NCBI GenBank assembly: GCA_024645105.1
Contig: JAHEGM010000014.1
Span: 1 to 33,422, forward strand
Direction: 5' to 3'
DNA length: 33,422 bases
Origin: Rhodoluna sp.
GTDB lineage: Bacteria; Actinomycetota; Actinomycetes; Actinomycetales; Microbacteriaceae
Part shown: piece by piece, positions 12,481-22,734 of the stretch
Layout of the letters: each line of letters starts with the position of its first letter
Position numbering within the stretch: the stretch's first letter is position 1
Made by a program: the position numbers and the translations under genes
The notes under the pieces: generated by a model
Seen by the model: the letters and a program-made list of their open reading frames with translations, nothing else
What the model was told of the DNA's origin: nothing
Databases searched by the model: none

Positions 12481-13542
12481 TTACTGCTCGTCTAGTTGCT
12501 CGACTGCAGAGTTCTCGTCGGCAGCAACCATAGACTCTGTGGTCATTAGGTTGCGAAGAGTGCCAAGGAAGTCTTCGATGTCTGCGCGCTCAGACTTCAT
12601 GCGTGCCAAACGCTCTTCGCTGTCTTTAATCGCGTTAGCGGCATATCCCTCAGCCTTGCGGGTAAGCATGTCTGCGCGTCTACGTGACTGGTTGATCAAG
12701 TTAGTTGCAGTGCGGTTTGCATCTTCAAGCATCTGAGAAGAGTTTTCTTGAGCATCGCGAGAAATGATGTCTGCTTCTGAGATCAACTGCGCAGCACGAG
12801 CAGAAGCCTCGGCAAGAGTTGCATTTGCTTCGTCTGTGACCTGCTGGGCCTGTGAAACTGCGTTCTGGTAAAGACGAAGAGCCTCTTGCTCGGTTTCATC
12901 GCGCTTTGCCTTGATTTCGGCTTCAAGCTCTACTCGAGCCTGTGCTGTCTTTTGAGAAAGTTCGGTTGCTAGTGCGCGGGCTTCTTCAGTCTCGCGGTGC
13001 ACCTGTGCGCGCAGTTCGGCGGCGTAGCGCTCACCCTCTGACTTGATGGCTGCGGCCTCGCGCTGTGCGGTACCAATCTTTTCTGCAGCTTCAGACTCGC
13101 GAGTCTTGGCACTGCTAAGAATTTCTGCTGCAAGACGTTCTGCGTCAATACGTGCTTCGTTTAGCTTGGCTTCAGCATCTGCAATTACTCGGTCTGCTTT
13201 TGCCTGTGCCTTGCGGGTAAGTTGTTCGCTCTCTGCTTTTGCAGTTTCGCGAATTCGAATTGCATCTTGCCCGGCATCTGAAACAAGTTTCTTGGCCTGC
13301 TCTTCGGCAAGTCGAAGAGTCTGCTCAAACTGAGCACCCAATTCGGCGTAGCCAGGTGCGCCACCCTTTTTTACTTTTGCTTTTAGAGACTCAAGTTCAG
13401 CCTTTAGTGTCTCTACCTCGCTAGACGCGCTGAAGTTGTATTCGCGAACGTGCTCAAGCTCTGCACGTAGCTCGGTCAAGACGCGGTCTACCTCGTCTTT
13501 TTCGTAGCCACGGAAAGCAATCGTGAACTGTTCGTTTTCCAA
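12481..13542 (-). CDS. DivIVA-domain, long coiled-coil protein (cell wall/polar growth related)
   Basis: N-terminal ENEQFTIAFRGYEKDEVDRVLTELRAELE resembles a DivIVA domain; the rest is Ala/Glu/Lys/Arg coiled coil. Apparent TTG start. Confidence 0.75.
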   Translation of the reverse strand: MENEQFTIAFRGYEKDEVDRVLTELRAELEHVREYNFSASSEVETLKAELESLKAKVKKGGAPGYAELGAQFEQTLRLAEEQAKKLVSDAGQDAIRIRETAKAESEQLTRKAQAKADRVIADAEAKLNEARIDAERLAAEILSSAKTRESEAAEKIGTAQREAAAIKSEGERYAAELRAQVHRETEEARALATELSQKTAQARVELEAEIKAKRDETEQEALRLYQNAVSQAQQVTDEANATLAEASARAAQLISEADIISRDAQENSSQMLEDANRTATNLINQSRRRADMLTRKAEGYAANAIKDSEERLARMKSERADIEDFLGTLRNLMTTESMVAADENSAVEQLDEQ

Positions 13543-13739
13543 AATATTGTGCCTTCGCTGCTAAGGGGTACATGTTCGGCCATAGGGGTAGCCACTTACA
13601 TATGCAGGTCTGAGTTTACAGGGATTTTTAGACCACTTCATAGCAAATTACAGGCCAATGGGCCGTTTGTTCGGGGAACTCCACATTTGGCCGTTTGGTA
13701 GACTAAGAGCCAATCATCTTTGGCCTAGCGAGTGGATTT

Positions 13740-14036
13740 ATGTCTGAAATTACCCCCGACCTGGTTAGGCATCTTGCCAACCTGGCCCGTATCGATGTCA
13801 CAGACCAGGAAGTTGACCTTTTTGCCGGTCAGCTGGGCCTGATCGTTGATTCAATGGCGGCTATCAAAGAAGCTGTAGCCGGCGACGTTCCAGCTACTAG
13901 CCACCCAATTCCAATGGCCAACGTTTATCGCGAGGACGTAGTTGAGCCATCGCTGACCCAAGCTCAGGCTCTGTCTGCAGCGCCCGACAGCGCCGACGGT
14001 CGTTTCCGCGTTCACGCAATTTTGGACGAGGAGTAG
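13740..14036 (+). CDS. gatC: Asp/Glu-tRNA(Asn/Gln) amidotransferase subunit C
   Basis: MSEITPDLVRHLANLARIDVTDQEVDLFAGQLGLIVDSMAAI...FRVHAILDEE; followed by gatA and gatB. Confidence 0.95.
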   Translation: MSEITPDLVRHLANLARIDVTDQEVDLFAGQLGLIVDSMAAIKEAVAGDVPATSHPIPMANVYREDVVEPSLTQAQALSAAPDSADGRFRVHAILDEE

Positions 14037-14039
14037 GCC

Positions 14040-15542
14040 ATGTCAGAACTCATTTACAAGAACGCCTCTGAACTTGCCCAAATGCTTCAAAAGGGCGAGG
14101 TTTCTTCGGTTGAGCTGACTCAGGCTCACCTAGACCGCACTGCTGCCGTTGATGGTGCGGTGCACAGCTACCTGCACGTAGGTCCTGAGGCAGCTTTGGC
14201 TGCCGCAAAAGATGTTGATCGCAGACGTGCCGCTGGAGAAAAGCTGCACGAACTTGCGGGTCTTCCTATTGCCGTAAAAGACAACTTGACTACAACCGAT
14301 GCGCCAACCACATCGGGTTCAAAAATTCTTGAGGGTTGGATTCCGCAGTACGACTCCACTGTGGTGAAGAAACTTCGTGAAGCAGGTATGCCAATTCTTG
14401 GCAAGACCAACCTCGATGAATTCGCAATGGGTTCATCTACAGAGTTTTCTGCCTACGGTCCAAGTAAAAACCCTTGGGACTTAGGCCGCATTCCGGGTGG
14501 ATCGGGAGGTGGCTCAAGCTCCGTAGTTGCCTCATTCCAAGCCCCGTTGGCGATTGGTAGTGACACCGGCGGTTCAATTAGATACCCGGCTTTCGTTACC
14601 GGAACCGTTGGCACCAAGCCAACCTATGGTGCGGTTTCGCGCTACGGGTTGATTGCACTGGCAAGTTCTCTTGATCAGGTTGGTCCGGTTTCTCGCAACG
14701 TGCTGGATGCTGCGTTATTGCAAGATGTGATTGCTGGGCACGACCCACATGACAGTACTTCTCTGCCAGAGTCACTTGGCTCAATGACTGAAGCGGCCAA
14801 AAAGCTTGATGTTAAAGGCATGCGAATTGGTGTCATCAAGCAGTTAAGCGGTGAAGGTTTTCAGCCGGAAGTTTCTGCGCGCTTCAACGAGAGCCTTGAA
14901 CTACTTAAGAATGCTGGCGCAGAAATTGTTGAAGTGTCTTGCCCAAGCTTTGAGTATGCAATTGCTGCCTACTACTTGATCTTGCCTGCTGAGGCATCTT
15001 CAAACTTGGCAAAGTTTGACTCTGTGCGCTTTGGCCTAAGAGTCACCCCGGAGGGTGCACCAACTATTGAGCGCGTGATGGCGGCTACTCGTGAAGCCGG
15101 TTTTGGCCCAGAGGTCAAGCGCCGCATCATTCTTGGTACCTACGCGTTGTCTAGCGGTTACTACGACGCTTACTACGGCGCAGCTCAGAAGGTTCGCACC
15201 CTTATTCAGCGCGACTTTGAAGCCGCATTTGCCAAGGCCGATGTTTTGGTTTCACCAACCGCACCGGCAACAGCCTTCAAGTTTGGCGAAAAGCTTGAAG
15301 ACCCACTAGCCATGTACCTAAACGACATTGCTACCATTCCGGCAAACCTCGCTGGTATTCCGGGCATGGCGATTCCAAACGGTATTGCTGAAAACAACAT
15401 GCCATCTGGAATTCAGCTACTGGCTCCTGCTCGCGAAGATGCCCGTTTGTACCAGGTTGGTGCGGTTCTTGAAAAGATGCACGAAGAAGTTTGGGGCAAG
15501 CGAATGATTGATTTTGCTCCAATGCTGGAGGTGAAGAACTAA
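14040..15542 (+). CDS. gatA: Asp/Glu-tRNA(Asn/Gln) amidotransferase subunit A
   Basis: Amidase signature: [56 protein letters not shown]. Confidence 0.97.
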   Translation: MSELIYKNASELAQMLQKGEVSSVELTQAHLDRTAAVDGAVHSYLHVGPEAALAAAKDVDRRRAAGEKLHELAGLPIAVKDNLTTTDAPTTSGSKILEGWIPQYDSTVVKKLREAGMPILGKTNLDEFAMGSSTEFSAYGPSKNPWDLGRIPGGSGGGSSSVVASFQAPLAIGSDTGGSIRYPAFVTGTVGTKPTYGAVSRYGLIALASSLDQVGPVSRNVLDAALLQDVIAGHDPHDSTSLPESLGSMTEAAKKLDVKGMRIGVIKQLSGEGFQPEVSARFNESLELLKNAGAEIVEVSCPSFEYAIAAYYLILPAEASSNLAKFDSVRFGLRVTPEGAPTIERVMAATREAGFGPEVKRRIILGTYALSSGYYDAYYGAAQKVRTLIQRDFEAAFAKADVLVSPTAPATAFKFGEKLEDPLAMYLNDIATIPANLAGIPGMAIPNGIAENNMPSGIQLLAPAREDARLYQVGAVLEKMHEEVWGKRMIDFAPMLEVKN

Positions 15543-17044
15543 TGGCTAAAGACGAATTAATGAACTACGAGAAGGCACTTGAGCAATTTGAAGTTGTGAT
15601 TGGTCTTGAGGTCCACGTTGAGCTAAACACCAACACCAAGATGTTCTGTGGTTGCCGCAATGAGTTTGGTGATGAACCTAACACAAACGTTTGCCCAATC
15701 TGTATTGGCCTGCCTGGCTCGCTGCCTGCGGTTAACAAGCGCGCAGTGGAGTCAAGCATCAAGATTGGTTTGGCCTTGGGGTGCGAGATTGCACCTAATG
15801 GCCGCTTTGCCAGAAAGAACTATTTCTATCCAGACCTTGCAAAGAATTTCCAAACTTCTCAATACGACGAGCCAATTGCTTTTGAAGGCTTGCTTCAGGT
15901 TGAGGTTCCATCTGGAAACTCTTTTACCGTTCAAATCGAACGCGCGCACATGGAAGAAGACGCCGGCAAGCTGACCCACGTTGGTGGTTCAACCGGCCGC
16001 ATCCAGGGCGCGGAGTACTCATTGGTTGACTACAACCGTGCCGGTGTTCCGTTGGTTGAAATTGTTACCAAGCCGGTTTATGGCGCAGGAGCCGAGGCTC
16101 CAGAGTTGGCGGCCGCCTACGTTCGATCGATTCGTGAAATCGTAAAGGGCCTTGGAGTTTCTGACGCCAAGATGGAGCGAGGAAACGTACGCTGTGATGC
16201 CAACGTTTCACTTCGCCCACACGGCCAAGAAAAACTGGGTACTCGTACCGAGACCAAAAACGTAAACTCATTGCGCTCTATCGAACGCGCAGTTCGCTAT
16301 GAGATTCAGCGCCAAGCCGCGTTGCTTGCCAAGGGCACCGCAATTATTCAGGAAACTCGTCACTGGCACGAAGACAAGGGCGCAACCTCATCGGGTCGTC
16401 CAAAGTCTGACGCCGATGACTACCGCTACTTTCCAGAGCCAGACCTAGTTCCGGTTCAGCCATCTAAAGAGTGGATCGAAGAGCTTCGCGCGGGTTTGCC
16501 TGAAAAGCCAGCCGATCGTCGCAAGAGAGTTCAAGCCGAATGGGGATTTGCTGATCTTGAGTTCCGTGATGTCGTAAACGCGGGCTTGATGGATCAAATT
16601 GAAGAAACCGTTGCTGCGGGTGCAAAGCCGCAGGCTGCCCGTAAGTGGTGGACTGGCGAGCTAGCCCGCATTGCAAACAGCCAAGAAAAAGATGTAATTG
16701 ATTTAGAAATTTCTGGTGCCTACGTTGCAGAACTTGCAAACCTAGTTGAGGCCGGAAAAATCAACGACCGCTTGGCTCGCGAGGTATTGACCTTCGTCCT
16801 TGACGGCGAGGGAAGCCCTGCCGAAGTTGTTGCCAAACGCGGGCTTGAGGTTGTTTCTGATGACGGCGCTCTAATTGCCGCTATTGAAGCCGCACTTGCA
16901 AAGCAACCAGATGTACTTGATGCGATTCGCGAAGGCCGTATGCAGGCAGCTGGTGCAGTAATTGGTGCAGTTATGCAGGCGATGAAAGGTTCTGCAGACG
17001 CAGGACGTGTTCGTGAACTTTTGATTGAGATGGCGAATAAATAA
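15542..17044 (+). CDS. gatB: Asp/Glu-tRNA(Asn/Gln) amidotransferase subunit B
   Basis: [59 protein letters not shown] overlap with gatA. Confidence 0.97.
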   Translation: MAKDELMNYEKALEQFEVVIGLEVHVELNTNTKMFCGCRNEFGDEPNTNVCPICIGLPGSLPAVNKRAVESSIKIGLALGCEIAPNGRFARKNYFYPDLAKNFQTSQYDEPIAFEGLLQVEVPSGNSFTVQIERAHMEEDAGKLTHVGGSTGRIQGAEYSLVDYNRAGVPLVEIVTKPVYGAGAEAPELAAAYVRSIREIVKGLGVSDAKMERGNVRCDANVSLRPHGQEKLGTRTETKNVNSLRSIERAVRYEIQRQAALLAKGTAIIQETRHWHEDKGATSSGRPKSDADDYRYFPEPDLVPVQPSKEWIEELRAGLPEKPADRRKRVQAEWGFADLEFRDVVNAGLMDQIEETVAAGAKPQAARKWWTGELARIANSQEKDVIDLEISGAYVAELANLVEAGKINDRLAREVLTFVLDGEGSPAEVVAKRGLEVVSDDGALIAAIEAALAKQPDVLDAIREGRMQAAGAVIGAVMQAMKGSADAGRVRELLIEMANK

Positions 17045-17062
17045 CAAAAGGCAAGCTCAAAG

Positions 17063-17097
17063 AAAACATCCCCGGGAAAAATCCCGGGGATGTTTTT
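17063..17097 (+). terminator. Intrinsic terminator of gatCAB
   Basis: AACATCCCCGGGA aaaa TCCCGGGGATGTT followed by a T run, shortly after the gatB stop. Confidence 0.9.
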
Positions 17098-17104
17098 TAT
17101 CTTC

Positions 17105-17181
17105 TGGGGTGAGTAACGGGGCTTGAACCCGCGACCCCCTGGACCACAACCAGGTGCTCTACCAGCTGAGCTATACCCACC
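17105..17181 (-). tRNA. tRNA-His (anticodon GTG), encoded G-1 and 3' CCA
   Basis: Reverse complement GGTGGGTATAGCTCAGCTGGTAGAGCACCTGGTTGTGGTCCAGGGGGTCGCGGGTTCAAGCCCCGTTACTCACCCCA folds as a cloverleaf; anticodon loop TTGTGGT. Confidence 0.96.
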
Positions 17182-17211
17182 ATGTGTTGTCGCAACAACC
17201 GTAAAAGTCTA

Positions 17212-17823
17212 TCAGTTGGAGGTTGGCTTTACGATTTCTGCTGCCGCCTTGGCATCGTCTGTGCTGGGGCCTGGAGATGCAACCATTACCGTCTGGCGGT
17301 AGTAGCGCAGTTCCTGAATAGATTCCAAGATGTCGGCCAGGGCACGGTGCCCGCCCTCTTTCTTAGGCAGTTGAAAATAAACTCTTGGGTACCAGCGGCG
17401 GGTGAGTTCTTTTATTGAAGAAACGTCTATGTTTCTGTAGTGCAGGTGCTGGTCTAGCTCAGGCATGTATTTATTGAGGAACATTCGATCTGTGCCAATG
17501 GTGTTTCCGGCTAGCGGGGCCTCTTTAGCATTGGGCACAAACTTCTTGATGTAGTCAAGAATCTGCTGTTCGGCCACGGCAAGCTCTAGCCCCTGCTCAA
17601 CGTCATTGATCAAACCTGACTCAGTGTGCATGTTTCTTACAAACTCATTCATGTTCGCCCAAGATTCAGGGCGAGGTTTGATTACAACCTCAAAGCCTTC
17701 ATCAAGGATTTCAAGTTCTGAGTTTGTTATCACGACGGCCACCTCAACGAGGCAATCAGCCTCTGGGTTGAGGCCTGTCATTTCGCAATCTATCCAGACT
17801 AGGTTCTCGGAAATTTCAATCAC
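17212..17823 (-). CDS. orn: Oligoribonuclease
   Basis: DEDD exonuclease: LVWIDCEMTGLNPEADCLVEVAVVITNSELEIL, AGNTIGTDRMFLNKYMPELDQHLHYRNIDVSSIKEL. GTG start. Confidence 0.95.
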   Translation of the reverse strand: MIEISENLVWIDCEMTGLNPEADCLVEVAVVITNSELEILDEGFEVVIKPRPESWANMNEFVRNMHTESGLINDVEQGLELAVAEQQILDYIKKFVPNAKEAPLAGNTIGTDRMFLNKYMPELDQHLHYRNIDVSSIKELTRRWYPRVYFQLPKKEGGHRALADILESIQELRYYRQTVMVASPGPSTDDAKAAAEIVKPTSN

Positions 17824-17835
17824 ATTCCAAAATTA

Positions 17836-17870
17836 GGGGAGGCCCAAGACAAACGCCTTGGACCTCCCAA
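17836..17870 (-). terminator. Intrinsic terminator downstream of the RND permease gene
   Basis: Minus strand GGGAGGTCCAAG gcgtttgt CTTGGGCCTCCC then CTAATTTT; 12-bp stem with one mismatch. Confidence 0.75.
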
Positions 17871-17885
17871 TTCTAAACCGCAAGG

Positions 17886-20800
17886 TTAGGCGGTCTTACC
17901 CTTCTTGACCGATGCCTTCTTTGCAGGAGTCACCTTTTTAGCCTTTGGGCGCTTCTTCTCGGCTTTTGCTGCTTTGCGTTCTTTTCTACCTTCAACCAGC
18001 CAGTAGAGAACCGGAACGATGACCAGTGTTAGAACTGTTGATGAGAACAAACCGCCAATAACAACTACGGCGAGAGGTTGCGAAATGAATCCGCCTCCAC
18101 CGGTGAAGCCCAATGCCATAGGGGTCAATGCAAAAATTGTTGCGAGTGCAGTCATCAAGATAGGACGTAGACGCTGACGAGCACCGTCCATGATTGCCTC
18201 TTGAATTGGTCGGCCTTGCTTTCTGTATTGGTTGATTAGGTCAATCAATACAATCGCATTAGTTACAACGATTCCAACCAGCAGCAACATACCAATCAGC
18301 GATGGAACGCCCAGTGGGGTGTTGGTTGCAAGTAGCAGCCCAAGAGCACCCGTTGCTGCGAACGGAATTGATATCAGCAAGATAAGTGGCTGAATCAAGC
18401 TTGAGAAAGTTGCAACCATCACGATAAACACGATGGCTACTGCCGCTAGAAGTGCAAGGCCTAGCTGGCTAAATGAGTCGGCCTGGTCTGCGCTAATACC
18501 GCCAAGAGTTGCAGTGGTGCCTAGCGGAAGTTCAACTCCAGCTAGACGCTTAGTTACATCCGCTGAGATAGCGCCAAGGTTGTCACCGGTTGGGGTGAGT
18601 GAAACCTTTGCGGTTCTATCACCTTTCTCACTGGTAATTGAAACCGGAACTTCAACTGACTCAATCTTGGCAATGCTAGATAGCGAAACCGTGCCGGTAA
18701 TGGTTGGAATCTTGATTGCCTTAATTTCGGCGACAGTGTCAGGAATGTCTGTCTGCACAATGTAAATTGGCGTCTCAACGTTTTCTAGATTCACCTTGCC
18801 GATACTGCTTGGGCGAAGTTTTGAAGCAACGATGCCGCTAACAGCAATTTCAGTTAGTCCCTTCTTGGCCGCAGTTTTTCTATCTACGGTGACTCGAAGA
18901 GTGCGCTGGGTTTTTGCAAGTGAGTTGGTTATCTCAGATACATTTGCTGTTCCCTGCATGGCTTTTTCAACAGAGTTGATTGCCTCAAGTAGTTTCTCGT
19001 CGCTTGGGGCGAGAACCTTGATGTCAATTGTGCTTGAGGAACCAAATCCCGGTCCGCCGCCAGAACTGAATTTAACTTCGCCGAGACTTGTGTCTTTGGC
19101 AAATGTCTCTTCAAACTCAGACTGGATAGCCACAGCATCGGCACCGTCTTTTAGGGTCACCTGAACTGAGGTGCCTCCTGCTGCGGCACCGAAGGCAACG
19201 CGGCCATCACCCGATGAACCGATTGAAGTCTGCACGACATCTACTTGTTCGTTCTCGAGAATTATGGCTTCTAGTTTTGCCGCCGCTTGGTCTTTTTGAT
19301 CAAAAGTGGCTCCGGCAGGAAGGGTTTGGTTAATCACAAAGCCGCTTGAGCCGGAACTGCCAATGAAGTCTGTCTTCAGAAGAGGTACCAGGCCAAAGGT
19401 GAAAATCAGCACAAAGAATGATGCAACCAAAGTGATAACTGGTCGTTTCTGGGTCCACGACAGAACCGGAAGGTAGCCACGCTGCAGCCAGCTTTTACGC
19501 TCTTTTTCTTCCTCGGCTATACGTGCTTGCGCCGCGTTAGTTTCTGATGAGCCCTTTAGGAACCAGTAGGCGAGCACAGGAACAATGGTCAGAGAAACAA
19601 ATAGCGAGGCAACTAGGGCAATCGCGAAAGTGAACGCAAACGGTCTGAAAATCTCACCGATGAGACCGCTGACCAGAGCGATTGGCAGGAAAACCGCAAC
19701 TGTGGTGATGGTTGCAGCAGTGATAGCGCCTGAAACTTCCTTTACGGCGTTCAGGATGGCGTCTTTTTTAGCTTCCCCGTATGAAAGGTGACGATTGATG
19801 TTCTCAATTACCACGATAGAGTCATCGACCACACGTCCGATTGCAATCGTTAGCGCGCTAAGCGTAAGGATGTTTAGTGAGTAGCCGAACTGGCCCAGAC
19901 CAATAAAGGTAATCAGCACTGATGTTGGAATTGAAATTGCGGTTACGAGCGTCGAGCGCACCGACATCAAGAAGATCAAAATGATGATGATCGCAAAGCC
20001 AAGACCTAGTAGGCCTTCGGTAGTTAGGTTCTCAAGTGATTTTTCAACAAATGGCGCTTGGTCAAAAACGGTCACTATGGTTACATCGCCCAACTTTTCT
20101 CTCAGTTCAGCAATTTTGTCGCGCACTCCGTGTGAAACCGCAACGGTATTACCGTCTTGGGTCTTCACAATAGAAACGGAAAGGGCCTCTTTGCCGTTGG
20201 TGCGAGCAATGCTTGTGGTTGGGGCGTTCTCGTAAGTTACCGTTGCGACCTGTTCAATGGTTAGGGCAACGGTGCGTGTGGTGACCACCGGTGAAGACGG
20301 AATAGTCATTCCGGAAGGAATTTGACCCGCGCCTGGAATCTGAGATGATCCCGGAATACCGGTGAAGCTTGGCGAGCTTGGGGTAGAGACAGAAGTCTTA
20401 GTGCCAATCAGTGGCAATTTTTTGAAATCAGCAATTGAATTTACCGGGGTTCCTACTTCAATTGAAATAGAACCCTTGGCGTCATCAATGGTTCCGGCCG
20501 GTACTACAAATCCGTTTGCTTGAAGAGCTGAAGTAATAGATTGCTGGCTTAGACCATTTGCCGTTAGAACAGACTGCTTTAGCTTTAGGTTTACGCGCTT
20601 TTCAACAGTTCCCGCAACGGTCACATCGCGCACACCCTTTACCTGGGCAAACAAAGGACCCGCAACGTCTTCTAGAGTTTGAGCAATAGCTTCGTTGTTG
20701 CCATCGTTTGCGGAAACACCAAGGGCAATAATTGGCACAGAGTCAAAGCTGCCCGATAGAACGTTTGGTTCTACATCGGCAGGAAGTGAAGACTTAATTT

Positions 20801-21143
20801 TTGCCAGGGCTGCCGCTAGATCTTCGGTTACTTTTGAGGTGGCGGTTCCATATTCAAACTCAACGCGAACGATTGAAATATTGCTTTGCGAAGTTGAGGT
20901 GGAGTTAACTAGGCCATCAATCTGTCGGACCGCGTCTTCGATGACCTGGCTTACCTGGGAATCAACAACCTCAGGAGATGCGCCCGGGTAGGCGGTCACA
21001 ATTGCTGCCTGTGGAACCTCAAACGATGGCACAAGTTCTTGCTTGAGTGCGCCGAGCGAAATGAAACCAAACGCGGCGATGATTACTGTAATTAGCGCAA
21101 CTACCGAACGGTTAGCAACACTCAACTTGGCCAAACGAAACAC
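17886..21143 (-). CDS. RND-family efflux transporter permease (AcrB/SwrC-like)
   Basis: 1085 aa; LAKLSVANRSVVALITVIIAAFGFISLGALKQELVPSFEVPQAAIVTAYPGASPEVVDSQVSQVIEDAV; GRVVDDSIVVIENINRHL; VGIVVTNAIVLIDLINQYRKQG. Confidence 0.93.
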   Translation of the reverse strand: MFRLAKLSVANRSVVALITVIIAAFGFISLGALKQELVPSFEVPQAAIVTAYPGASPEVVDSQVSQVIEDAVRQIDGLVNSTSTSQSNISIVRVEFEYGTATSKVTEDLAAALAKIKSSLPADVEPNVLSGSFDSVPIIALGVSANDGNNEAIAQTLEDVAGPLFAQVKGVRDVTVAGTVEKRVNLKLKQSVLTANGLSQQSITSALQANGFVVPAGTIDDAKGSISIEVGTPVNSIADFKKLPLIGTKTSVSTPSSPSFTGIPGSSQIPGAGQIPSGMTIPSSPVVTTRTVALTIEQVATVTYENAPTTSIARTNGKEALSVSIVKTQDGNTVAVSHGVRDKIAELREKLGDVTIVTVFDQAPFVEKSLENLTTEGLLGLGFAIIIILIFLMSVRSTLVTAISIPTSVLITFIGLGQFGYSLNILTLSALTIAIGRVVDDSIVVIENINRHLSYGEAKKDAILNAVKEVSGAITAATITTVAVFLPIALVSGLIGEIFRPFAFTFAIALVASLFVSLTIVPVLAYWFLKGSSETNAAQARIAEEEKERKSWLQRGYLPVLSWTQKRPVITLVASFFVLIFTFGLVPLLKTDFIGSSGSSGFVINQTLPAGATFDQKDQAAAKLEAIILENEQVDVVQTSIGSSGDGRVAFGAAAGGTSVQVTLKDGADAVAIQSEFEETFAKDTSLGEVKFSSGGGPGFGSSSTIDIKVLAPSDEKLLEAINSVEKAMQGTANVSEITNSLAKTQRTLRVTVDRKTAAKKGLTEIAVSGIVASKLRPSSIGKVNLENVETPIYIVQTDIPDTVAEIKAIKIPTITGTVSLSSIAKIESVEVPVSITSEKGDRTAKVSLTPTGDNLGAISADVTKRLAGVELPLGTTATLGGISADQADSFSQLGLALLAAVAIVFIVMVATFSSLIQPLILLISIPFAATGALGLLLATNTPLGVPSLIGMLLLVGIVVTNAIVLIDLINQYRKQGRPIQEAIMDGARQRLRPILMTALATIFALTPMALGFTGGGGFISQPLAVVVIGGLFSSTVLTLVIVPVLYWLVEGRKERKAAKAEKKRPKAKKVTPAKKASVKKGKTA

Positions 21144-21245
21144 ATTTACCTCTTTCAGGGGACTACCTATAGGCTAACCGCTCAATTTTGGGGCTTATTC
21201 CACTGCTCTAAAGGCTCAGCAAACTGGCAGGGTTAGGCTTGTGGC

Positions 21246-21596
21246 ATGACTGAGACCCTACCAAACTGCCCGCAATGCAACTGTGAATATACCTATGAAA
21301 TGGGCGCATTGCTGGTTTGCCCAGAGTGCGCGCACGAGTGGGTGGCAGAAGCCGAGAGCCAGGCCCCGGCCCTGGCGTTGGTAAAAGACTCGGCCGGCAA
21401 CGTTCTGGCCGACGGCGATTCGGTGACAATTATCAAAGACCTGAAGGTAAAGGGAAGCTCCACCTCAGTGAAGGTCGGCACCAAGGTCAAGAACATTCGA
21501 TTGATAACACCTGTGGATGGTCATGACATTGACGCCAAGGTTGATGGCTTCGGCTCCATGTACCTGAAGTCGAGCATCGTAAAAAAGGTGCTCTAG
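21246..21596 (+). CDS. PhnA/YjdM family zinc-ribbon protein
   Basis: [28 protein letters not shown] ... [41 protein letters not shown] ... [21 protein letters not shown]. Confidence 0.93.
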   Translation: MTETLPNCPQCNCEYTYEMGALLVCPECAHEWVAEAESQAPALALVKDSAGNVLADGDSVTIIKDLKVKGSSTSVKVGTKVKNIRLITPVDGHDIDAKVDGFGSMYLKSSIVKKVL

Positions 21597-22579
21597 GCAG
21601 CTAATTTCTTTTTGCGATTTGCCGAGATCACGCTTACGCCGGCCGAAACCGCAATCGAAAGAATAATCACCACTAGAGAAGTGTTGCTGTCAATCTCTGG
21701 TGCCCATTCGATGTGCTTTCCGCCGTTTATGAATGGCAATTCGTTTACGTGCATGGCATGAGACACAAGCTTGAAACCAATGAAGCCAAGAATGAAGGCA
21801 ATTCCATATTTGAGGTACTCGAGTTTGTCGAGCAGGCCACCAAGTAGGAAGTACAGCTGACGAAGGCCCATGAGAGCAAATACGTTTGCCGTGAAGACTA
21901 TGAATGGGTCAGTGGTAATTCCAAAGATTGCCGGAATTGAGTCAAAGGCAAACATTACGTCCGTTAGGGCGATTGCGGCAAAAACCACAATCATGGGTGT
22001 GAATACCTTCTTGCCGTTGACCATGGTGCGAATCTTGGCACCGTCGAAGCCATCTGAAACGTGTATGCGCTTGCGCAGCATTTGAATCAGCTTGCTCTCA
22101 GTTTCTTCTTCGTCTTCGTGGCTTCTGAACGCCTGGTGGTAGGCGGTGTAAAGAAGGAATGCGCCGAAGAGATAGAAAATCCAGCTGAATTGTTCGATCA
22201 GGGCGGCACCAACGATGATAAAAATGCCGCGTAATACCAAAGCCAGCACAACACCAACCATCAGCACTTCTTGCTGGTACTTCTTAGGTACTGCGAATCT
22301 GGTCATGATGATCACGAAGACGAAAAGGTTGTCGATGCTGAGGCTGTATTCGGTTAACCAGCCTGCGTAAAACTCACTGGCTTTGGTTGCGCCAAACAGA
22401 GACAAAATTATGAGGCCGAAAATCACTGCGAGGGCAGCGTAGAAAGAAACCCAAAGGGTTGATTCTTTTGTGCTTGGAATGTGGGGGCGTTTGAAGACGA
22501 TAAGAAGGTCTGCCAGCAAAATACCGGTGATGACGACCATGGAAATGACTTCGAACCAGAAGTATGCGTTTTCGCTCAT
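21593..22579 (-). CDS. TerC-family integral membrane protein (Alx/TerC-like)
   Basis: Multi-TM protein: [76 protein letters not shown]. Confidence 0.95.
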   Translation of the reverse strand: MSENAYFWFEVISMVVITGILLADLLIVFKRPHIPSTKESTLWVSFYAALAVIFGLIILSLFGATKASEFYAGWLTEYSLSIDNLFVFVIIMTRFAVPKKYQQEVLMVGVVLALVLRGIFIIVGAALIEQFSWIFYLFGAFLLYTAYHQAFRSHEDEEETESKLIQMLRKRIHVSDGFDGAKIRTMVNGKKVFTPMIVVFAAIALTDVMFAFDSIPAIFGITTDPFIVFTANVFALMGLRQLYFLLGGLLDKLEYLKYGIAFILGFIGFKLVSHAMHVNELPFINGGKHIEWAPEIDSNTSLVVIILSIAVSAGVSVISANRKKKLAA

Positions 22580-22613
22580 AGTGGCTCAAGTCTAAATGCA
22601 CTGAACCAATTAT

Positions 22614-22642
22614 TTGAACGGCGACCTTTAGACTGTTAGACG
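22614..22642 (+). promoter_or_regulatory. Candidate promoter for tRNA-Arg
   Basis: TTGAAC - 17 nt - TAGACG, placing a start about 10 nt upstream of the tRNA 5' end. Confidence 0.4.
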
Positions 22643-22658
22643 GTGCTTAATGCATCAA

Positions 22659-22731
22659 GCCCTCGTAGCTCAGTGGATAGAGCAAAGGCCTTCTAATCCT
22701 TTGGTCGTAGGTTCGATTCCTACCGAGGGCG
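22659..22731 (+). tRNA. tRNA-Arg (anticodon TCT)
   Basis: GCCCTCGTAGCTCAGTGGATAGAGCAAAGGCCTTCTAATCCTTTGGTCGTAGGTTCGATTCCTACCGAGGGCG; complete cloverleaf; anticodon loop CTTCTAA. Confidence 0.97.
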
Positions 22732-22734
22732 CTC

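Noticed and set aside
12481-13542. Internal repeats in the DivIVA-domain gene as a repeat array
   Set aside because: Explained by coiled-coil heptads rich in Ala/Glu/Lys/Arg; no exact DNA repeats seen.
21246-21596. PhnA as phosphonoacetate hydrolase
   Set aside because: This is the zinc-ribbon YjdM/PhnA family, which shares only the name with the hydrolase; no phosphonate genes are nearby.
21593-22579. Tellurite-resistance island because of TerC
   Set aside because: Only a lone TerC/Alx-type membrane protein; no terD/terZ genes nearby.
22659-22731. tRNA-Arg as an integration site for a mobile element
   Set aside because: No integrase, no duplicated tRNA 3' end seen nearby, and flanking genes are ordinary.
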